64,000 bases of DNA from Phoronis australis (GCA_002633005.1 NMRA01000013.1:590516-654515), one strand, 5' to 3'. Numbered from the stretch's first letter, positions 34,712-48,143 are shown. The notes: a model not told the origin generated them from the letters alone. Program-made: numbers and translations.

Positions 34712-37239
34712 AATGTTCAGTTTGTTTTCATCCTAATAACTTTCAAGCTCACATGCTTATCATTCTCTGAATAAAACTAATATCCAGGGATGTACATTCT
34801 GAACATGAAGGTTAATGAAGTAAAACAAATGTCATACGATTGATAATAATTTGTCAATAGGATCACTCTCAGGTCAGGCTCCATACATGTGAATGACTAC
34901 ATCCCTACCAGAAGAACAATATAAACAACACGACCAAATTTCGTTCGATAAATATTTTAGTTCAACCAAATGACTAGAAGCCTCCATCAAGGTACAGGTT
35001 TTATTTTTAGTGTTTGAACTCAAGATAAGCGTCTATTATTCCTTGCTTGAGTACATTATGGTTATGCAACAGGGTCTCTAGTTTGCACCTGATGAGCCCT
35101 AAAATCGATCTACTAATCCAACTGAAAACAGAGATTTCGAGTAAAACCTTGGAATTTGGAGTCAACACTCAAAGTTGAGTCTTATTGCTATGGTCATCAA
35201 GTACACTAGCCATTATGTACTTGAGCATAGAATAATAGACACTTATCTTGAGTTGGCATAAATGTAGAATAGAAAAGCCAAAAATATTTCTAAGTTCAAT
35301 TTCAAGTAAAATGATTAGATACCAGGGCCAGAAAACAGTGATTGCTAATAAAATCACATAAACAACAACTTGTTGAAGTTGTTTAGCTATGACCAAAGCT
35401 ATACAAAATAGCTTTCATAAAAGCTAACTTTCAACAAGTCTATCCCACTCAGCAATAATCCCAAAATACATTTCTTAAGGCCCGAAAATCGAGTTTTTCC
35501 CTTTAATAAAGATACAATCCAATATGCAAGGGTACATGACTGCTATTAATGCCCATTTGGTAGTTGGTGAACAACAATACACTACTTTTAGCTATTCTGG
35601 CAAGGTTCTTGTCATCCCACTTGAAGTTTACCATCTGTTCAAGATTACTGGCAGTTATCATTGGATGTATATGGAAACTTGAACACCTCATGACAATAAC
35701 AGCATAGAAAACACAGGTAAAATGTCAATACAGGTATTAGGAGAGGCATTTTCCAGAATTCACCATTAGAGAGGTTTTGTTCATGACCCGGAATATTAAA
35801 TCGAAGAAAAATGCTTTAAGTTCTGAAATTTATCAAAGATGACATATGTGGGAATACTGTGAAATTTAGGCCATGACCTATGGGTAGGTGTGTGTATATG
35901 CTTTTGTGTGTGTGTGAGATTATCATTTCAAATCCTAGCTAGAAATTGACCTGGACAAATGATTATCCTGATACTGTTAATTTTCACTATTTATCATGCC
36001 CTGGTTAATTTGTTTTTGTTCTGGGTTGAGCACAAGCAGGGCACATGCTTCAAGAGTTATAAGAAAAATGTGGGATTTTTCACATAGATTGCTGGATTTC
36101 TGATATAGGCATTGAGGCACTCTAGTGGGTTCACTATTTTGGTCAGCTTTGATCAATATATCTTAGAAATGGCCGTTCCGATTCACATGACACGTTCATG
36201 TACTATGATTTATGTACTGTTCTGCAAAACGTTGATAGAAATTATTTTTAAAATGTTCCACGAGAGGCTATCAAGAAAGGACTAACATAATTAAAACAAC
36301 TTTAAAGATGGACAAAACAAAAACAAAACGATAATTTAAAAAACTATAATGAGTTTTTTTTGACATTTTCTCTCGAACATTTATATCATACGAAATTTGC
36401 TCATGTTACTGATCCTGTTGTTTTGCTATGAATACGCTTTTCATTTTATTAAATTTTTCTAAAATGTCTTGTTGATAAGGTCCTACATAACCTGGCTTAA
36501 AAGGAAAACCCTGTTTTGACAACTTCACCCAAACCTCCCTCAGTCACCTGCTTATCACCAAAGTCCCACTTGAATATTAAAAGTTGGATTCAAGTATAAA
36601 TTCATATTCTCCGAGTCATAAATTGCATATGTATCTTGGTGGGTGGTCTTTTCCTGCAGTTATGGTATGTAACTCCTTAAAGCTTAGGCCACGCTTGCCG
36701 GTTTAGCATGCAATGTAAAGAGTTTTCAAATTTGCTCCAAAAAGTTGAGAGTTGCAGAGGGGTTACTGCACACTGTTTTGTTTCAGAAAACTGGGTAGGA
36801 AAGCCGTTTTCAATATCTGTTAGTAAGCCAAAACATCGTTAGGTATCCCTTTAAAGAAAGCCTACACATCCTTGATTCTAAAGTATTTTTCTCTTTGCAT
36901 AACAATTATAGTACTTCCACTAAACTTTGTTGAGTCGCTGATGGTTTTGGCATTTTGAGGGTAACAGAAGTAGAAACTCATCATGGTAAAGAATATTCTG
37001 AGACTGATTATATGAGGGAGAACGGCCGAAGCAGACTTTCATTTTTAGCCAACTAAAGAAGGCGAGGCGGTGGTTCAAGATAACTTCATAATCTCAGCAA
37101 CAAATAATGAAGTGATTACATATTGCGTACCAGTTGCGCATTAAACAATGCTGGAAACAACACAGAAATCGCTTTTTGAAAGCACCCAGTCATTCATCAC
37201 ACGTGGGTGCATTAATACGCGTAATCTTCGACAGTACAT
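34712..37239. other. AT-rich stretch, no gene seen
   Basis: Short open frames only, plus a weak GT-rich patch near 35890-35920. Nothing else recognised. Confidence 0.4.
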
Positions 37240-37985
37240 CCCGCGATTACTGCTGCATCTCATAAATCCTTTAACGGATATTAATGAGATTTGGTGCTGA
37301 CGATTAATGAAGATCAAGTTCCAAACCGATCCACCTGAGGGTGCATCGTAGGGACAATCTTGATTTATTACATTTCCAGCTGGAGTTCCTTTATGCATTT
37401 TCTTAAAATTGGCAAATAGATTTGATATTATCTATGCCACCCAGTGGCAATTTTTAATATTTCGGCGCCCGCCTGTCTATCCGCCAAACACAACCCTCAC
37501 AAGATCTACGAATTTTCCTATGAATGTGATAATGGGTAATAACTCTTGGATGATTCTGACTTCTGTTTCATACCACAGTGGCAATTTTTTTTGCTTTTAC
37601 CTCTGTATGTTCAGAATTCCTAGTTGGATTTTCATAAAATTCGGCAAATAGGTTTCTACTATGGAGACAACAACGCCTTTTCATTTTCAACAGGTTTGAT
37701 GTATTCAGCACCATCTAGTGGCCATTTTTGTTTTTGAATCTGTAATCTTCTGAAATCTGGTAATTGAATTACCATGAGCGCGACAATGGATAACTATTTT
37801 TGATAGATACGACTACCGCTTTGTCTGTTAAGGGTAATTAATTTTTTAATACACGTTTGCCTCTGTATCTTCGGCTTTCCTTTACATATTTTATGAAATT
37901 TAACAAAATGGTTTTTATTAAGGAACACAATGCCTTTCCATTTAGCACTTTCACATATGTCAGAATGTTTAGGTGTAGGCAACAG
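37240..37985 (+). mobile_element. Array-bearing element X, decayed copy C
   Basis: Monomer starts remain as CACCCAGTGGCAATTTT (37438), CCACAGTGGCAATTTTT (37577) and CACCATCTAGTGGCCA (37709). Between them are family phrases such as TTTTCATAAAATTCGGCAAA and GCGCCCGCCTGTCTAT. Ends are not preserved. Only the 37709 site still approaches the CTCF consensus. Confidence 0.7.
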
Positions 37986-37990
37986 CCTGC

Positions 37991-38240
37991 CCCTGCAGGT
38001 GGCGCAATGAATACTTGGAATAGCTGAATTAGTTGAAATGCCTGTTTGGTGTCACTAAGCCTGTTGATGCTGCCATGTATATTATCTACCTGTCTGCAGG
38101 TGGCGCAACAATTAGCAGGAATAGTAGAATTAGTTGATTTAAGTTGAATCCAACTAATCCCAATTTACTTCAATCTATCCAGCTCTGATCTATTCAACTA
38201 AGTCTACCAATTGTAGTGCCATCTGAAGCAGTACTGACAT
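37991..38240 (+). repeat. Partly self-complementary repeat with two CTGCAGGTGGCGCAA motifs
   Basis: CTGCAGGTGGCGCAA occurs at 37994-38008 and 38095-38109, each followed by GGAATAG(C/T)...GAATTAGTTGA. The right end (CAACTAAGTCTACCAATTGTAGTGCCATCTGAAGCAG region) is a loose reverse complement of the second unit, so the unit may be an old foldback element. The GCAGGTGGCGC words are one mismatch from the CTCF core and lie on the plus strand, opposite to copy C next door. Confidence 0.45.
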
Positions 38241-40847
38241 TGGAGATGACAAGCAAGGATTTCTTCCTAAAAGAAATGTGTTACAAATTAGAGCAAAACA
38301 ATTTAATAAATTTTTTTTTTATCAATATTTCAATGGGGAGGGATGTGTTCACCTTAATATATTCATCATGGTAGATAAATGGCATGCGAGTAGTGGTGTG
38401 GAACAACTGATTTAAGGGTAATGCTTAACTACAACTAAGATTGATATCTAGATTTGAGAACCATGGTCATCTGTTGAAAGTGTAATGGAAAGATTTAAAA
38501 CAGACCTTAGATTTTAAGTTGTGAGCTAAATAGGTTAATACTTACCTATAAATGCTCGTTTAGTACATAAGTTACTACCATCATTTCAACTTGAGATTTT
38601 TAGAAATCAAGGGCTTAAGTCTGCTATTGCATGCGCACAGCCTGGAAGGCTTTTTAAAGTGGCAAGTAATTAAGAACAAAAGGCAGATCACTAGATCTTA
38701 CAAAACAAAGAACTCTCAATGGTATAACNTATCAATATCAACCACCCCTATTTTGTATAAAGTGATATTTGTAAATATTCTTCTATGGGTAGAGAGGTAC
38801 CTGAAGTTTTTTAATTCAGGATTTATTGGGAGGCTGGAGGGTAAAAAATGAATTTCTCTAATTTCTTTTTCATTATAAGAATTACTTAACTGCACTAAGT
38901 GTCGGGTTTTTGTGCAAAAGTATGTATAGCACAATTTTTAAACCAATCTTTACTACAACTGCTATAATTAATTAAACGAAAGTTGTTACAACCAATAGAT
39001 CTTGGTTCTAGTTTATATTTTACCACAGGAATAAGAATTCGTTCATTCATTTCAGAAATTTTGATGGACCTAATTAATTAAGTAGGTGTCACTATTTACC
39101 ACTTTTGTGGTAAGTCTGCGGCTCATGGAAGTTACGTTAGCACACATTTGTTCTTCACATGTGCAGTGTTTCTACGCAAATGAACTCAGGCACACCCAGT
39201 TGCAAGAATCCTATTTACAGCAAGATAACAATTGTTTTAATTATTGGAATCCACTAAGAAAACATAGCTTAATGGCCATAAACAGGAAAGGTAAACAAGC
39301 AATAACAAGTTTGGTCATGTAATTTTACATGTGGCCAGCGTGAAACTGCTGTGGTAAGGCCAATTGACATTGAAACTTAATCTAAAATTAGTTTTGAAAG
39401 AGGAAAATGGCTAAATTACTAGCAATCATGACAAATCTCACGTACAAACTATGTATGCTAAACCTCTGAAAAAGTAAAGAAACACAGACTTGTATACCAC
39501 CATGAAAGCTGCTTTCAAGTGTCCGACACAACAGTTTGAAGGCTTTTACTAACTAGAAAGAGTTGTAATCCCTAAATAACAAAGCTGAGCAAAACATTTA
39601 GGATGAAACCATAACATTTAATGATCTATTTTTGCTTTCAACACAAAAATTATATTAAATTTGATTTAAATTTAAATTTTTGGTACTATTAACTTATTTG
39701 TGTGTTCCCATTACTTTTTACTTTCTCGGGCAGGTATCAGCAGATAAGCACTATTCACAACTCAATGGTAACCTTGCGTATCAACTTCTAGGTCAATTGC
39801 ATGTTCTAATTTAGTAGAACCAAAGCATTCGATAGGCCACAAAAGACGCAAATCGAGCCTTTAACTGATTAGGCCTTGTTTTTGTTATGAAAAATCGCCA
39901 ATTAGCCAAGCAAACAGATTAAGTGGTCATATAAGCAGTGCAGTCTGTCAGACAATTGGTATGGGCAGCCATCTCACAGACTACTAGACGTCTCTATCAT
40001 GCTTCCAACTAAGAAGTCTTCAGCATGGAAACAAAGTACTAGTAATGGTAGACAGGTATTCTGGAACTGGTAAGAAAATAACTTCTACTGTAATTTTGCA
40101 CAAGAAATAATTGCCAAAGTAGTAATTTTCCTTTTTTAGATAAAACTTTACCGTACATTATGGGAAATTTACCAAAAGTTGTTTTGTAGCACTTAAAAAA
40201 CTAAGCTGGTATAAGACCAAAATTTTCTTAACCTTTATTTTTGTGGACAAATTGGGCATTAGATAGGACTTCACTTGTCGGACATTCTGAGTGATAAAAA
40301 GGGAAAAATAACCAGTCAATTTGTAGAGGAAGTGATTCACATAGACACTTTTACTTGCATTTGCAACTTGGCTATCGTTAGTTAGGGAAGTTATTAAACT
40401 TGCTAGCAAGTGGAATGAACAATCGTTAAGTTTATCTAGTCAAAGAGAAGAACCTAGTCATACCTTTCAAGGTTAGACAGGTGCAGCAATTGTTATGTCA
40501 ACTTGCTTCTTATACATTTTTCTAATCCTTTCCATAACCATTAAAATATGATAGAAATACAACATGGTCTTGGATTAAATGTCTTGAAACATTTATAGGA
40601 CCATACTAAATCAGTAAGGGCATTTTGGTGAGCAGAACACATAAATATCCTTACTGCTACAATTGTTTCTTTTCTCAAGTCGCCAAATGGAAGTTAAGCC
40701 TACATCGAAATAAACTGTTTTGACATAGAAGCCAATCTTTAGGGCATTATATTGTAAGCATAACCTTATGGTCCAGTCTGTGCATTTAAGTCAAATGTCC
40801 ACAAAACTATAGAGAACTTGAGGTTATCTAAAACTTTAAAAAGCAAT
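38241..40847. other. AT-rich stretch, no gene seen
   Basis: Contains an unresolved base at 38729. A fragment at about 40080-40165 (AAGAAATAATTGCCAAAGTA, then ACTTTACCGTACATTATGGG) resembles part of the M1 MITE family. No gene is supported. Confidence 0.4.
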
Positions 40848-41121
40848 CTCAACTCTAAGTCAAATACCAAAAAACTATGCTTTGCCAACCATTAAAAGTA
40901 TTTATTGAGAAAGATCGAGAATTCTAAAAAATATGCTTCCTTCTACTGTGACTTTACTAGTGTCACACGGCCGCATTTTTAAGTCAAAGTTTCACGCGCA
41001 AGAAAGGTATAATCATAGTAAAATAACCCCCAGCCTATTTTACTAAAACTTTTTAAATGAAAACTACGTTATGTCTCAAAAATGCTGTTAGGATTTTGCA
41101 CAAAAACCTAACAGCGTTTTT
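40848..41121 (+). repeat. Interspersed repeat R6, copy 2, ending in a hairpin
   Basis: It aligns with 19200-19480. It ends in a 15-bp stem, AAAAATGCTGTTAGG (41078-41092) with CCTAACAGCGTTTTT (41107-41121), one wobble, around a 14-base loop. Copy 1 keeps only the left arm. Confidence 0.6.
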
Positions 41122-43839
41122 GGGAGTTTTTGGCAATGCCCTGTTCACACCAAAGCAGATATAACTTTTAAAACTGATTTAAAAGTTATAGTTCTTGGTC
41201 AGAACAAATTAAAACTGGTTTTAAAAGATATAACTGTAGTGAGGTAAAAACATTCTGTGAGCCATGTGGTTTAGTAAGAGGTACAACCGTTGCTACAAAG
41301 CTCAATGTGAAAATGATGGTTGCAAAAATTGTATCTCAGAACGTGGTGTTGATGTTGAATCTTGTTGGAAACAATGATGCACCAAGCTAAATGGGGGTCG
41401 TCGTAAAGCGAAAGCATTGGCAACTTGTGAAACTAAAACCAAACCAAGAGTCAGGGCAAACTATTATTCAAGTATATGTTCACCTCATCTCTAATATGCT
41501 TCCGACACATGGGGAGCACACAGTTCGCATTACTGAGAGGGATGGATATCATCCATAAAGACCATGTCTGTGCATGAGGAATGCATGTCCAGCTGCTGCT
41601 GGGCAATTAATATGTGGCAAAGTATACCCCGCATGGAGAACCCCAATTGAATTGAGAGGCAGGTGGCCCACTCTTCTGCACATTGAGATAAAAAATACTG
41701 CTGGACTGAAATAATTAGTGGGACAGCATAGCTCTCTTCATGAAAAGTGTCAGATTAAAGACTGATACTCTAATGACATGTTCTATTATTATCACTTCTG
41801 CTTAAAACCACAGAGCGCGTGGAAATATCTGTCCATTTGATAACAGCAAGCTCACAGGATATATGCTATGGAAAAGGTAAGCTTTCATAATTTAATGTAA
41901 AATACAGTAGTACAAAAATTTAATGGGCTCAAACTTACATGAAGATCTGTAGTAAACTTTTTGTCAACTTGAAACCATCAGACAACAGGCAGAGAAATGA
42001 TATGTCTAACAAAAGGAACGTGGATATAACCTCGTAGGACTGTATCATCGAACGAAAACAGAATCATGCGAAAATATTTATTTTAGCATCTAATTTGCAA
42101 TCACCTGAATAACTGGAAAAATACCGAGTAGCAGAAGATTTTGCAATAAAATACAAATGCCACTACAGAAAATGTTTTGAAAATGTAATTTTGAGTTGTT
42201 CTTTCATCACACCTTTTTAACGTAAATTAATGAGGAAAAACTCGACAAAGGCAAAAACCAAAACACAAACTGCATCTAGCAATTAACTCCTCAAGTAGGC
42301 CTGGATTTTTGTCATGTAAGTATTGGAGAAAATAGAAATATACAAGTTTTACACAAGGTGCACTGGACGGATGGTGTTTATTGCGCGATTTTTTTCACTT
42401 CTGCCGTTCTCCAGGGCCTCCTAGAACGATGGTAGCTGTAAACACTACGTAGAACTTAAAAGTATCTCTGTAAAATGCACAGCTATTGCAAAACTAAAAC
42501 TGTGTTAAGTGAGGAAACGAACAAAGCTTGACTTAACAGTTAACACTCTGAAGAGGAGCACGATGTAAGTGGAAAAACAAGGCTCTTAAAACAATGTCAA
42601 AATCACTTGAACTCTGAAGTTAAAAACAGTACATTAACAAGACATGTCATTTTTTGCAGGCAGATAGGTTTATTTTCTTAGGAATTATCACGAAATAACT
42701 TATTCCCTAAATACTTTTCCCCAGTACTGCGTGTCTGCACATTTAGCCAGACATCCTGGGACTTGCATTGTTGAAAATGGACCAGAAAAAAATCAGGACG
42801 ACTATTGCATATCCTAGGCAACAAAGACGTAACATTACAGGCTATTTCAGAGTTATCATTAGGTGAAAGGTCAGCACAAATGCGTCATAAAGAGCCACAT
42901 AAGTGACCCTAATGTCAGACACAAGAGACTTGCTTAATAAGCAGCATTCCCATGCATTTCAGAATCCCAGAAACTTCACAGGGATCTTTTTACTGAAATT
43001 GTTTCCTCTAATCCGCTGCGTGATCTCATGCAATCGAGTACCAGTAATTTCCATTCCACCATGAGCAAGTTTTGAAAAGACAACTGAGAGCATGATAACA
43101 ACAGTTAGTTAACTGGTAATAATTGTATTCTGCTTTCAAATATGCTGGTCGCCGAAAACATCGACCTGCATTTTTGACTGTTCCCTCTGATGTGTCGTGT
43201 ATAGGAGCCAAAACTTTCACAACCTCCGTGTATGGAGTTTCCTTGTTTAGGCGATCTCATTTCCTATAAGGCGACTTGAGAACTTTGGCAGAATTTTGGC
43301 GAGTTGACGTAATGCTAAGCAGCAAACCCTGAAGTTATGCAGGCTAGTACTCTCCTAGACAACTACCTATAGTAATTGAATTATTAAAAGAATCTGAATG
43401 AAAACCATTTACAAAAAGGCTCTCCATATGCCGTTACTATTTACACAATCTAGTACTCCTGATAGATTAGAATTTGAACTAATAATGCATTAAATAAATA
43501 GAAATTTTCTGTAATTGATGGAAATTATTGGTTCTTCAATGGTGAAATTTTATAATTGTAAAATTATAATGCTTCCAGAACTTACTCGATTTTGATACAT
43601 GATGACAACTAATAAATGCTTTTGTGACATATTATGGCGTGTGTCGATTTTTCTCGAGTTTCCTGCCATTTGCCATCAGACTGACACATACCATCTAAAG
43701 TCTAAGCTTGAAAAAACGAAACGTTACCTTCAATTGTCAAAGTAAGAATTTTAGTTTTTACGTATCAGAAGTTCCATCTTCCAAAGGTTAACTGACCCTG
43801 CTACAAACATGTATCGCTTGCCAAATATCTCAAAAAGTA
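41122..43839. other. Non-coding stretch, nothing firmly recognised
   Basis: A short cysteine-rich reading (41270-41350, with the string KAQCENDGCKNCISERG) ends in a stop and has no splice sites I trust. I see no other gene or RNA. Confidence 0.35.
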
Positions 43840-44060
43840 AAGGGGCTTCAATATCGGACAATAATAGATTTTTTCTGTTTTCATATGCATACAACACTAT
43901 TGTAGAAAATGGCCACAAATTCTCAAAGCATTGCTCAACTGTAGCTATGGCACAGAACTTAAAAAGATAAACCATTAGTTTGCACGGCTACCTTATATTT
44001 CATTAAAAAAACACAAATTTCACTTCTCCGTTATATTGTGTTCTTTAAAAAATGGTAAAA
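43840..44060 (-). mobile_element. TA-flanked MITE family M1, diverged copy
   Basis: CACTTCTCCGTTATATTGTG followed by TTAAAAAATGGTAAAATTGAC resembles the family right end (CGTCCGCCATATTGTGCTC...). AGCTATGGCACAGAACTT parallels GGTACAGAATTTGAAC. Ends are too decayed to fix. Confidence 0.45.
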
Positions 44061-44284
44061 TTGACATTTAGCAATGAACAATTTTAAATTATTAATTTTA
44101 TTGAGAATTTGGACAGCATAACAACCCACTTACTCAAACTATTGAGTCTGAGAATTATTGCAAAGAAATTTTCTCTTGGTAATGAAAGACTGAAAGCAGA
44201 AGCATAGCATGACAATTCAGATTTGATAATTAAAGTTGAAATTCAACGATAGCATTGATGTCCTGTAAGCATGTACAATGGTTC

Positions 44285-44575
44285 CCTATACATTTTAGGC
44301 TTGTAGAAGGCTTAGAACTATGGGGATGTTTAACAATTATAGGTGACTTTCACACAGGATAGGCCTTTTGAAATTGACTTGTAAGGTCATTGAAAATAGT
44401 TCTGCGTGAAACCTTTTCTTAGTCATACAACTGTCCCAGTTGGCCTGTGCAAATAACCATATCTTAACAAAGGGTTTAGGGTCCTGGCTGAGAAAATAAC
44501 TGTTTTATTACTGACTATGAGTTTTGAATAGCCCAGCCCGGAATGTATACCACTGTCGACTTCTAACTGGAGTGA
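44285..44575 (+). repeat. Interspersed repeat R3, copy 3
   Basis: Landmarks: TTTTAGGCTTG, ATAGGCCTTTTGAAATTGAC, CTTAGTCATACAACTGTCCC, GGGTTTAGGGTCCTGGCTGA and GAATAGCCCAGCCCGGAATG. It is the clearest member of the family. Confidence 0.8.
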
Positions 44576-44873
44576 TAGCTTTGTTTGTGCGATTTATGAA
44601 TGAAAAGTTCAAGTATCAATACCTGGTCATAACAATGCAAAATAAGTACAGGTATTGAAATTTATCAATAGAAATAAAGTATGGTTGGAAAACACAAAGC
44701 ATTTTCTCAACAAAACACAGCCCAAATAAGTAAAACTATTGTGAGCAAAATGCATTAAATGTTGGTAATAGAGGAGACATCAGCTGAGGTTAAATAGCAG
44801 TCGATCAGTCCTATTATGTAATGAAGTATTCCCTAATGCATGTTGAATGACTTGTGACATTCATCAAAATGAT

Positions 44874-45070
44874 TGGATCAACTGAAATTTTTGGGATTTA
44901 ATAACGTCCTTATGTCAACAGAAACAGAAATAAAGTAAAATCAAACACTATATGACAATTGACATTACGCCATATCTTAAATGTCAATTGTCATATAGTG
45001 TTTGATTTTACTTTATTTCTGTTTCTGTTGACAAAGGATGTTATTACATCCGAAAATTTCAGTTGATCCA
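44874..45070. mobile_element. 197-bp near-perfect palindrome (long hairpin)
   Basis: The left arm 44874-44966 (starting TGGATCAACTGAAAT) and the right arm 44980-45070 (ending ATTTCAGTTGATCCA) are reverse complements around a 13-base loop. The inner 60 bp or so (for example CAATTGACATT against AATGTCAATTG, and TGTCAACAGAAACAG against CTGTTTCTGTTGACA) pair without mismatch. The outer third has a few differences. No obvious target duplication is visible. It is most likely a foldback-type MITE. A transcript would form a long dsRNA stem. Confidence 0.9.
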
Positions 45071-45854
45071 TTCTTGTTGTTTTATTTACCTATTTATATT
45101 CTACATTTCGTGAAACAATAGTATCCTTGGGAGGATTTGGATCGCCTTATTTAGTTTCAGATTTATTTTCTACGTTATTTATCAAAATGATTGGGGATAC
45201 AAGAACCAATCTTGTTCAGAAGATGTCAAAAGTGTTCATCAAAAATTACAACAATAACACAAAATGAGATTTTTGTAATATCATACTTTGCAAAATCTTC
45301 ATGCACCATGAATACCCGACTTCCGTTTAAACAAAATCACCATTTGAAATCCCTGGTGTACATTCTGTAGACGGAAGACACTCATCACTAAAGCTAGTGT
45401 GATCACATATTTTGCTTGTAATACATGGCAGTATCTTGAAAACAACCCGACTGATCTTTCATTTATGCAAGTCTCTTGTTTCTGTGGAACACAGACCTTA
45501 TTTCAGGATGGCTGTTAAGCGTATGGTGCTAAAGTTACTGTGACCTCACCATCAGCCAAACAGCGAATTTACAATTTAGACCATTACACATCTACAAAAT
45601 TGTGTGACTTTGTAACACTTCAGATAATAAGACTTGCCAGCTGACCACTGCACTTTTTCGACATCCATGATTAAAACAACATTCACATAGTTACCTGATT
45701 AGATGACAAATCCAATATCTGACAAAAAATCACACATGAACCCTCATAGGATGTCTGCATGATCAATCATCTGGTGCCCTTAAATCCGCAAGCAGATCTT
45801 CCCTTATACTAAGGCTTAAACATTCATGAGGCTGAGCTCACGAAGGCTGGACCC

Positions 45855-45920
45855 AATGTCTTCAGAACCAGTTTTCTACACTGAACAAGGAGCATCAAAG
45901 TGGTTCGCAGAATCTGAGAC
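45855..45920 (+). mobile_element. Foldback element family M2, decayed copy 3
   Basis: AGAACCAGTTTTCTACACTG, then GAGCATCAAAGTGGTTCGCA follows the inside of copy 2 (AGAACCAGTTTTCTCCACTG, GGGCATCAAACTGGTTTATA). The TCTGATATAA ends are lost. Confidence 0.65.
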
Positions 45921-46924
45921 CCCTGTGACTTTTGCCATTTCAAGAACTGAAAGCATTATGGGCAATGTGCAAATTAACACTCCATCCAGCATTTGGTCTT
46001 GGCACCTGGCTATTTGGCCAATCTTGTAGCTTTTGGCACAGTGTAAGCCCAAGCCAATTCAATGAACCACCTTGAAACATCCCCTCTACTCTGAGCAAGT
46101 AGTAATTTGAGCCCTGACCAAGTATTATACATTAGAAGCACTTTTATAAAAAAGCAGGCCTGCTTAAGCCTGACCCTGCATAGAGTGTAGTTTCAAAAAT
46201 ATCAAACCCCACATCTTTCATTCATAAACCATCCAGTAACATCGGAAGGTGTGCAGTACTTCATATGTCGGCATTGAATCTAGCGAGGAAACAGCTCTTG
46301 AAACTCAACATTATGATGTATCTCATGATCAAGGACCCTCTTCCTGCCAGAAAACAATTTTAGATAACTAAACACCAACAGACACCAGTTATTCATTTCA
46401 TGGAAACAATTAGACAAAGTCAACCAAAGTGACCAACTTGAACGTGAAATTTTACATGTTTCCGAGAACCAAAACTCACAGAATTTGCGTCAAAATTAAT
46501 CTCTATGCATCTATGTTTATGAGAACCCAAGATACCCACAACATATTCACTTAAAAAATGAGATTTGTTAGTGCCCCTTGGGGCCATATGAGTACAAGCC
46601 TCTTCAGTTCATCAACACCCTGAGCTTGCCATTGCCATAGACAGGTGTAACACATCTGATTACTTGCACCAGCAACAGCCATATCATCGGGATGCAGCTC
46701 TTTGCTGGTTTTTCTAGATTTTACTTATACAGTATTTACATTTGTTTACCCAGGGGCTAATTTCCAGCATCAGGCGCTGCAATAACTCTTAGCTTGTTTA
46801 GCATATGATATGGCAAAGATTAGTCAAGTTTCTCAAAAACACTTCATAAAGTTTCCAGCGTTTGTAGTATTTCAAAATAAAAAATGTAATTTTAGAATTT
46901 ATTATCTGCAAAATAAGTTAAATA
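45921..46924. other. Non-coding stretch, nothing recognised
   Basis: No gene, RNA or bounded repeat supported. Confidence 0.35.
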
Positions 46925-47069
46925 TTACAGTAACACAGATTTCCTTAGCTGAACACAGAAAACGTCACCAATTATGGACAAAATAATTGCCACATAAGCC
47001 CATTTCCTTTTCAATCACAGCTTTTAACACTGCAGTGAACGTCCACAATTTTTAAATTGTTGCATTAGA
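46925..47069 (-). mobile_element. Partial M1 MITE
   Basis: GACAAAATAATTGCCACATA, CCCATTTCCTTTTCAA and GTGAACGTCCACAATTTTTA follow the left part of M1 copies near 10597 and 11195. It is truncated by or next to R3 copy 4. Confidence 0.5.
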
Positions 47070-47300
47070 AATATGACCAATTCCATTTGAAATTGACATG
47101 CACCAGTCATTGAAAGCAGTTCTTTTTGAACCCTGTTCTTAGTCATACAACTGTCCCCATTGGACTGTGTAACTAAACAGGGCTCAAAAGGTGTGTGGTC
47201 CTGGCTGAGAACACAATTATTGTCCCCTATGGATGCAGAAGACTCCAGCTTTAGATTGTGAGCAGGCAATGAAGCCAGACATGCTATAAACAGTCCCACT
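47070..47300 (+). repeat. Interspersed repeat R3, copy 4
   Basis: TTTGAAATTGACATGCACCA, CTTAGTCATACAACTGTCCC and GTGTGTGGTCCTGGCTGAGA match copy 3. The right end is shorter. Confidence 0.75.
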
Positions 47301-48143
47301 AAATAAGATTGGTCCTAGCCCCGCTTGTCAAGGTAAACGGTGGGGTATGGAAAATTGAACTAGACCGTTTTTACCCACCTTGGCTGAGTCGCGCTCGGCT
47401 CACGATCAAAGGGATGCCGCCAAGCTGCTCTATTCATCGAATCACAAGCGAGGATAAGTTAGCTTCGCTCATGCGGATATGATCAGCTGATTACAATCTA
47501 CCTAGTAGACTGTACATTTTATGGAGAGAGTTTTAAGTAGTTTTTACTGTAACATTTGAAAAGAGGAGAGAAAACAAATATGAGTACAACTTTGAATTTT
47601 TCAAATCGGCCTAGGACAAGAGATTTTGCAACACAGCAACACTCACGATTACTTTCAATTGGCGCGCACTAATACAAAAATATAGGACCCAAGTTTTTTG
47701 GATTTTGGAACACATGCATTGCAATATTCAAAATACGTTTATTATGAATCTTACAAGCTGTAAAACGACGTTTAATTTCATTGTGCTCATTCATTGTCAT
47801 CCGTCAAATCGGCAATTTCCGAGATGTGATCTGCGGCGTGCGCCTATGTGTACAAAACACGTGATTGTTATGTTCCTGAAGTACGAAAATTAAGAAACTT
47901 TAGCATGCCGTTTTTATTGACAGGGACACGATAAAACGAATTTGGATTTTGACTATAGTTTTGATGCAGCGAGCTGGCTGACCACTGCGTCAGTGTCTCC
48001 GTTAGACCCAGAAATTTCACACAGCCCGGGTAGTTCACTTCGTCCCCAACATGTAGATCGAGCCTTGGACTATTAATACTCCACGATAGAGCTAACGACC
48101 GTCGGCCTGTGCACACAAAACCTGTGACTTAACCAGCACTCAC

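Noticed and set aside
41270-41470. Cysteine-rich reading that looked like a decayed extracellular exon
   Set aside because: A stop interrupts it, a frame change is needed to continue, and no splice sites support it.
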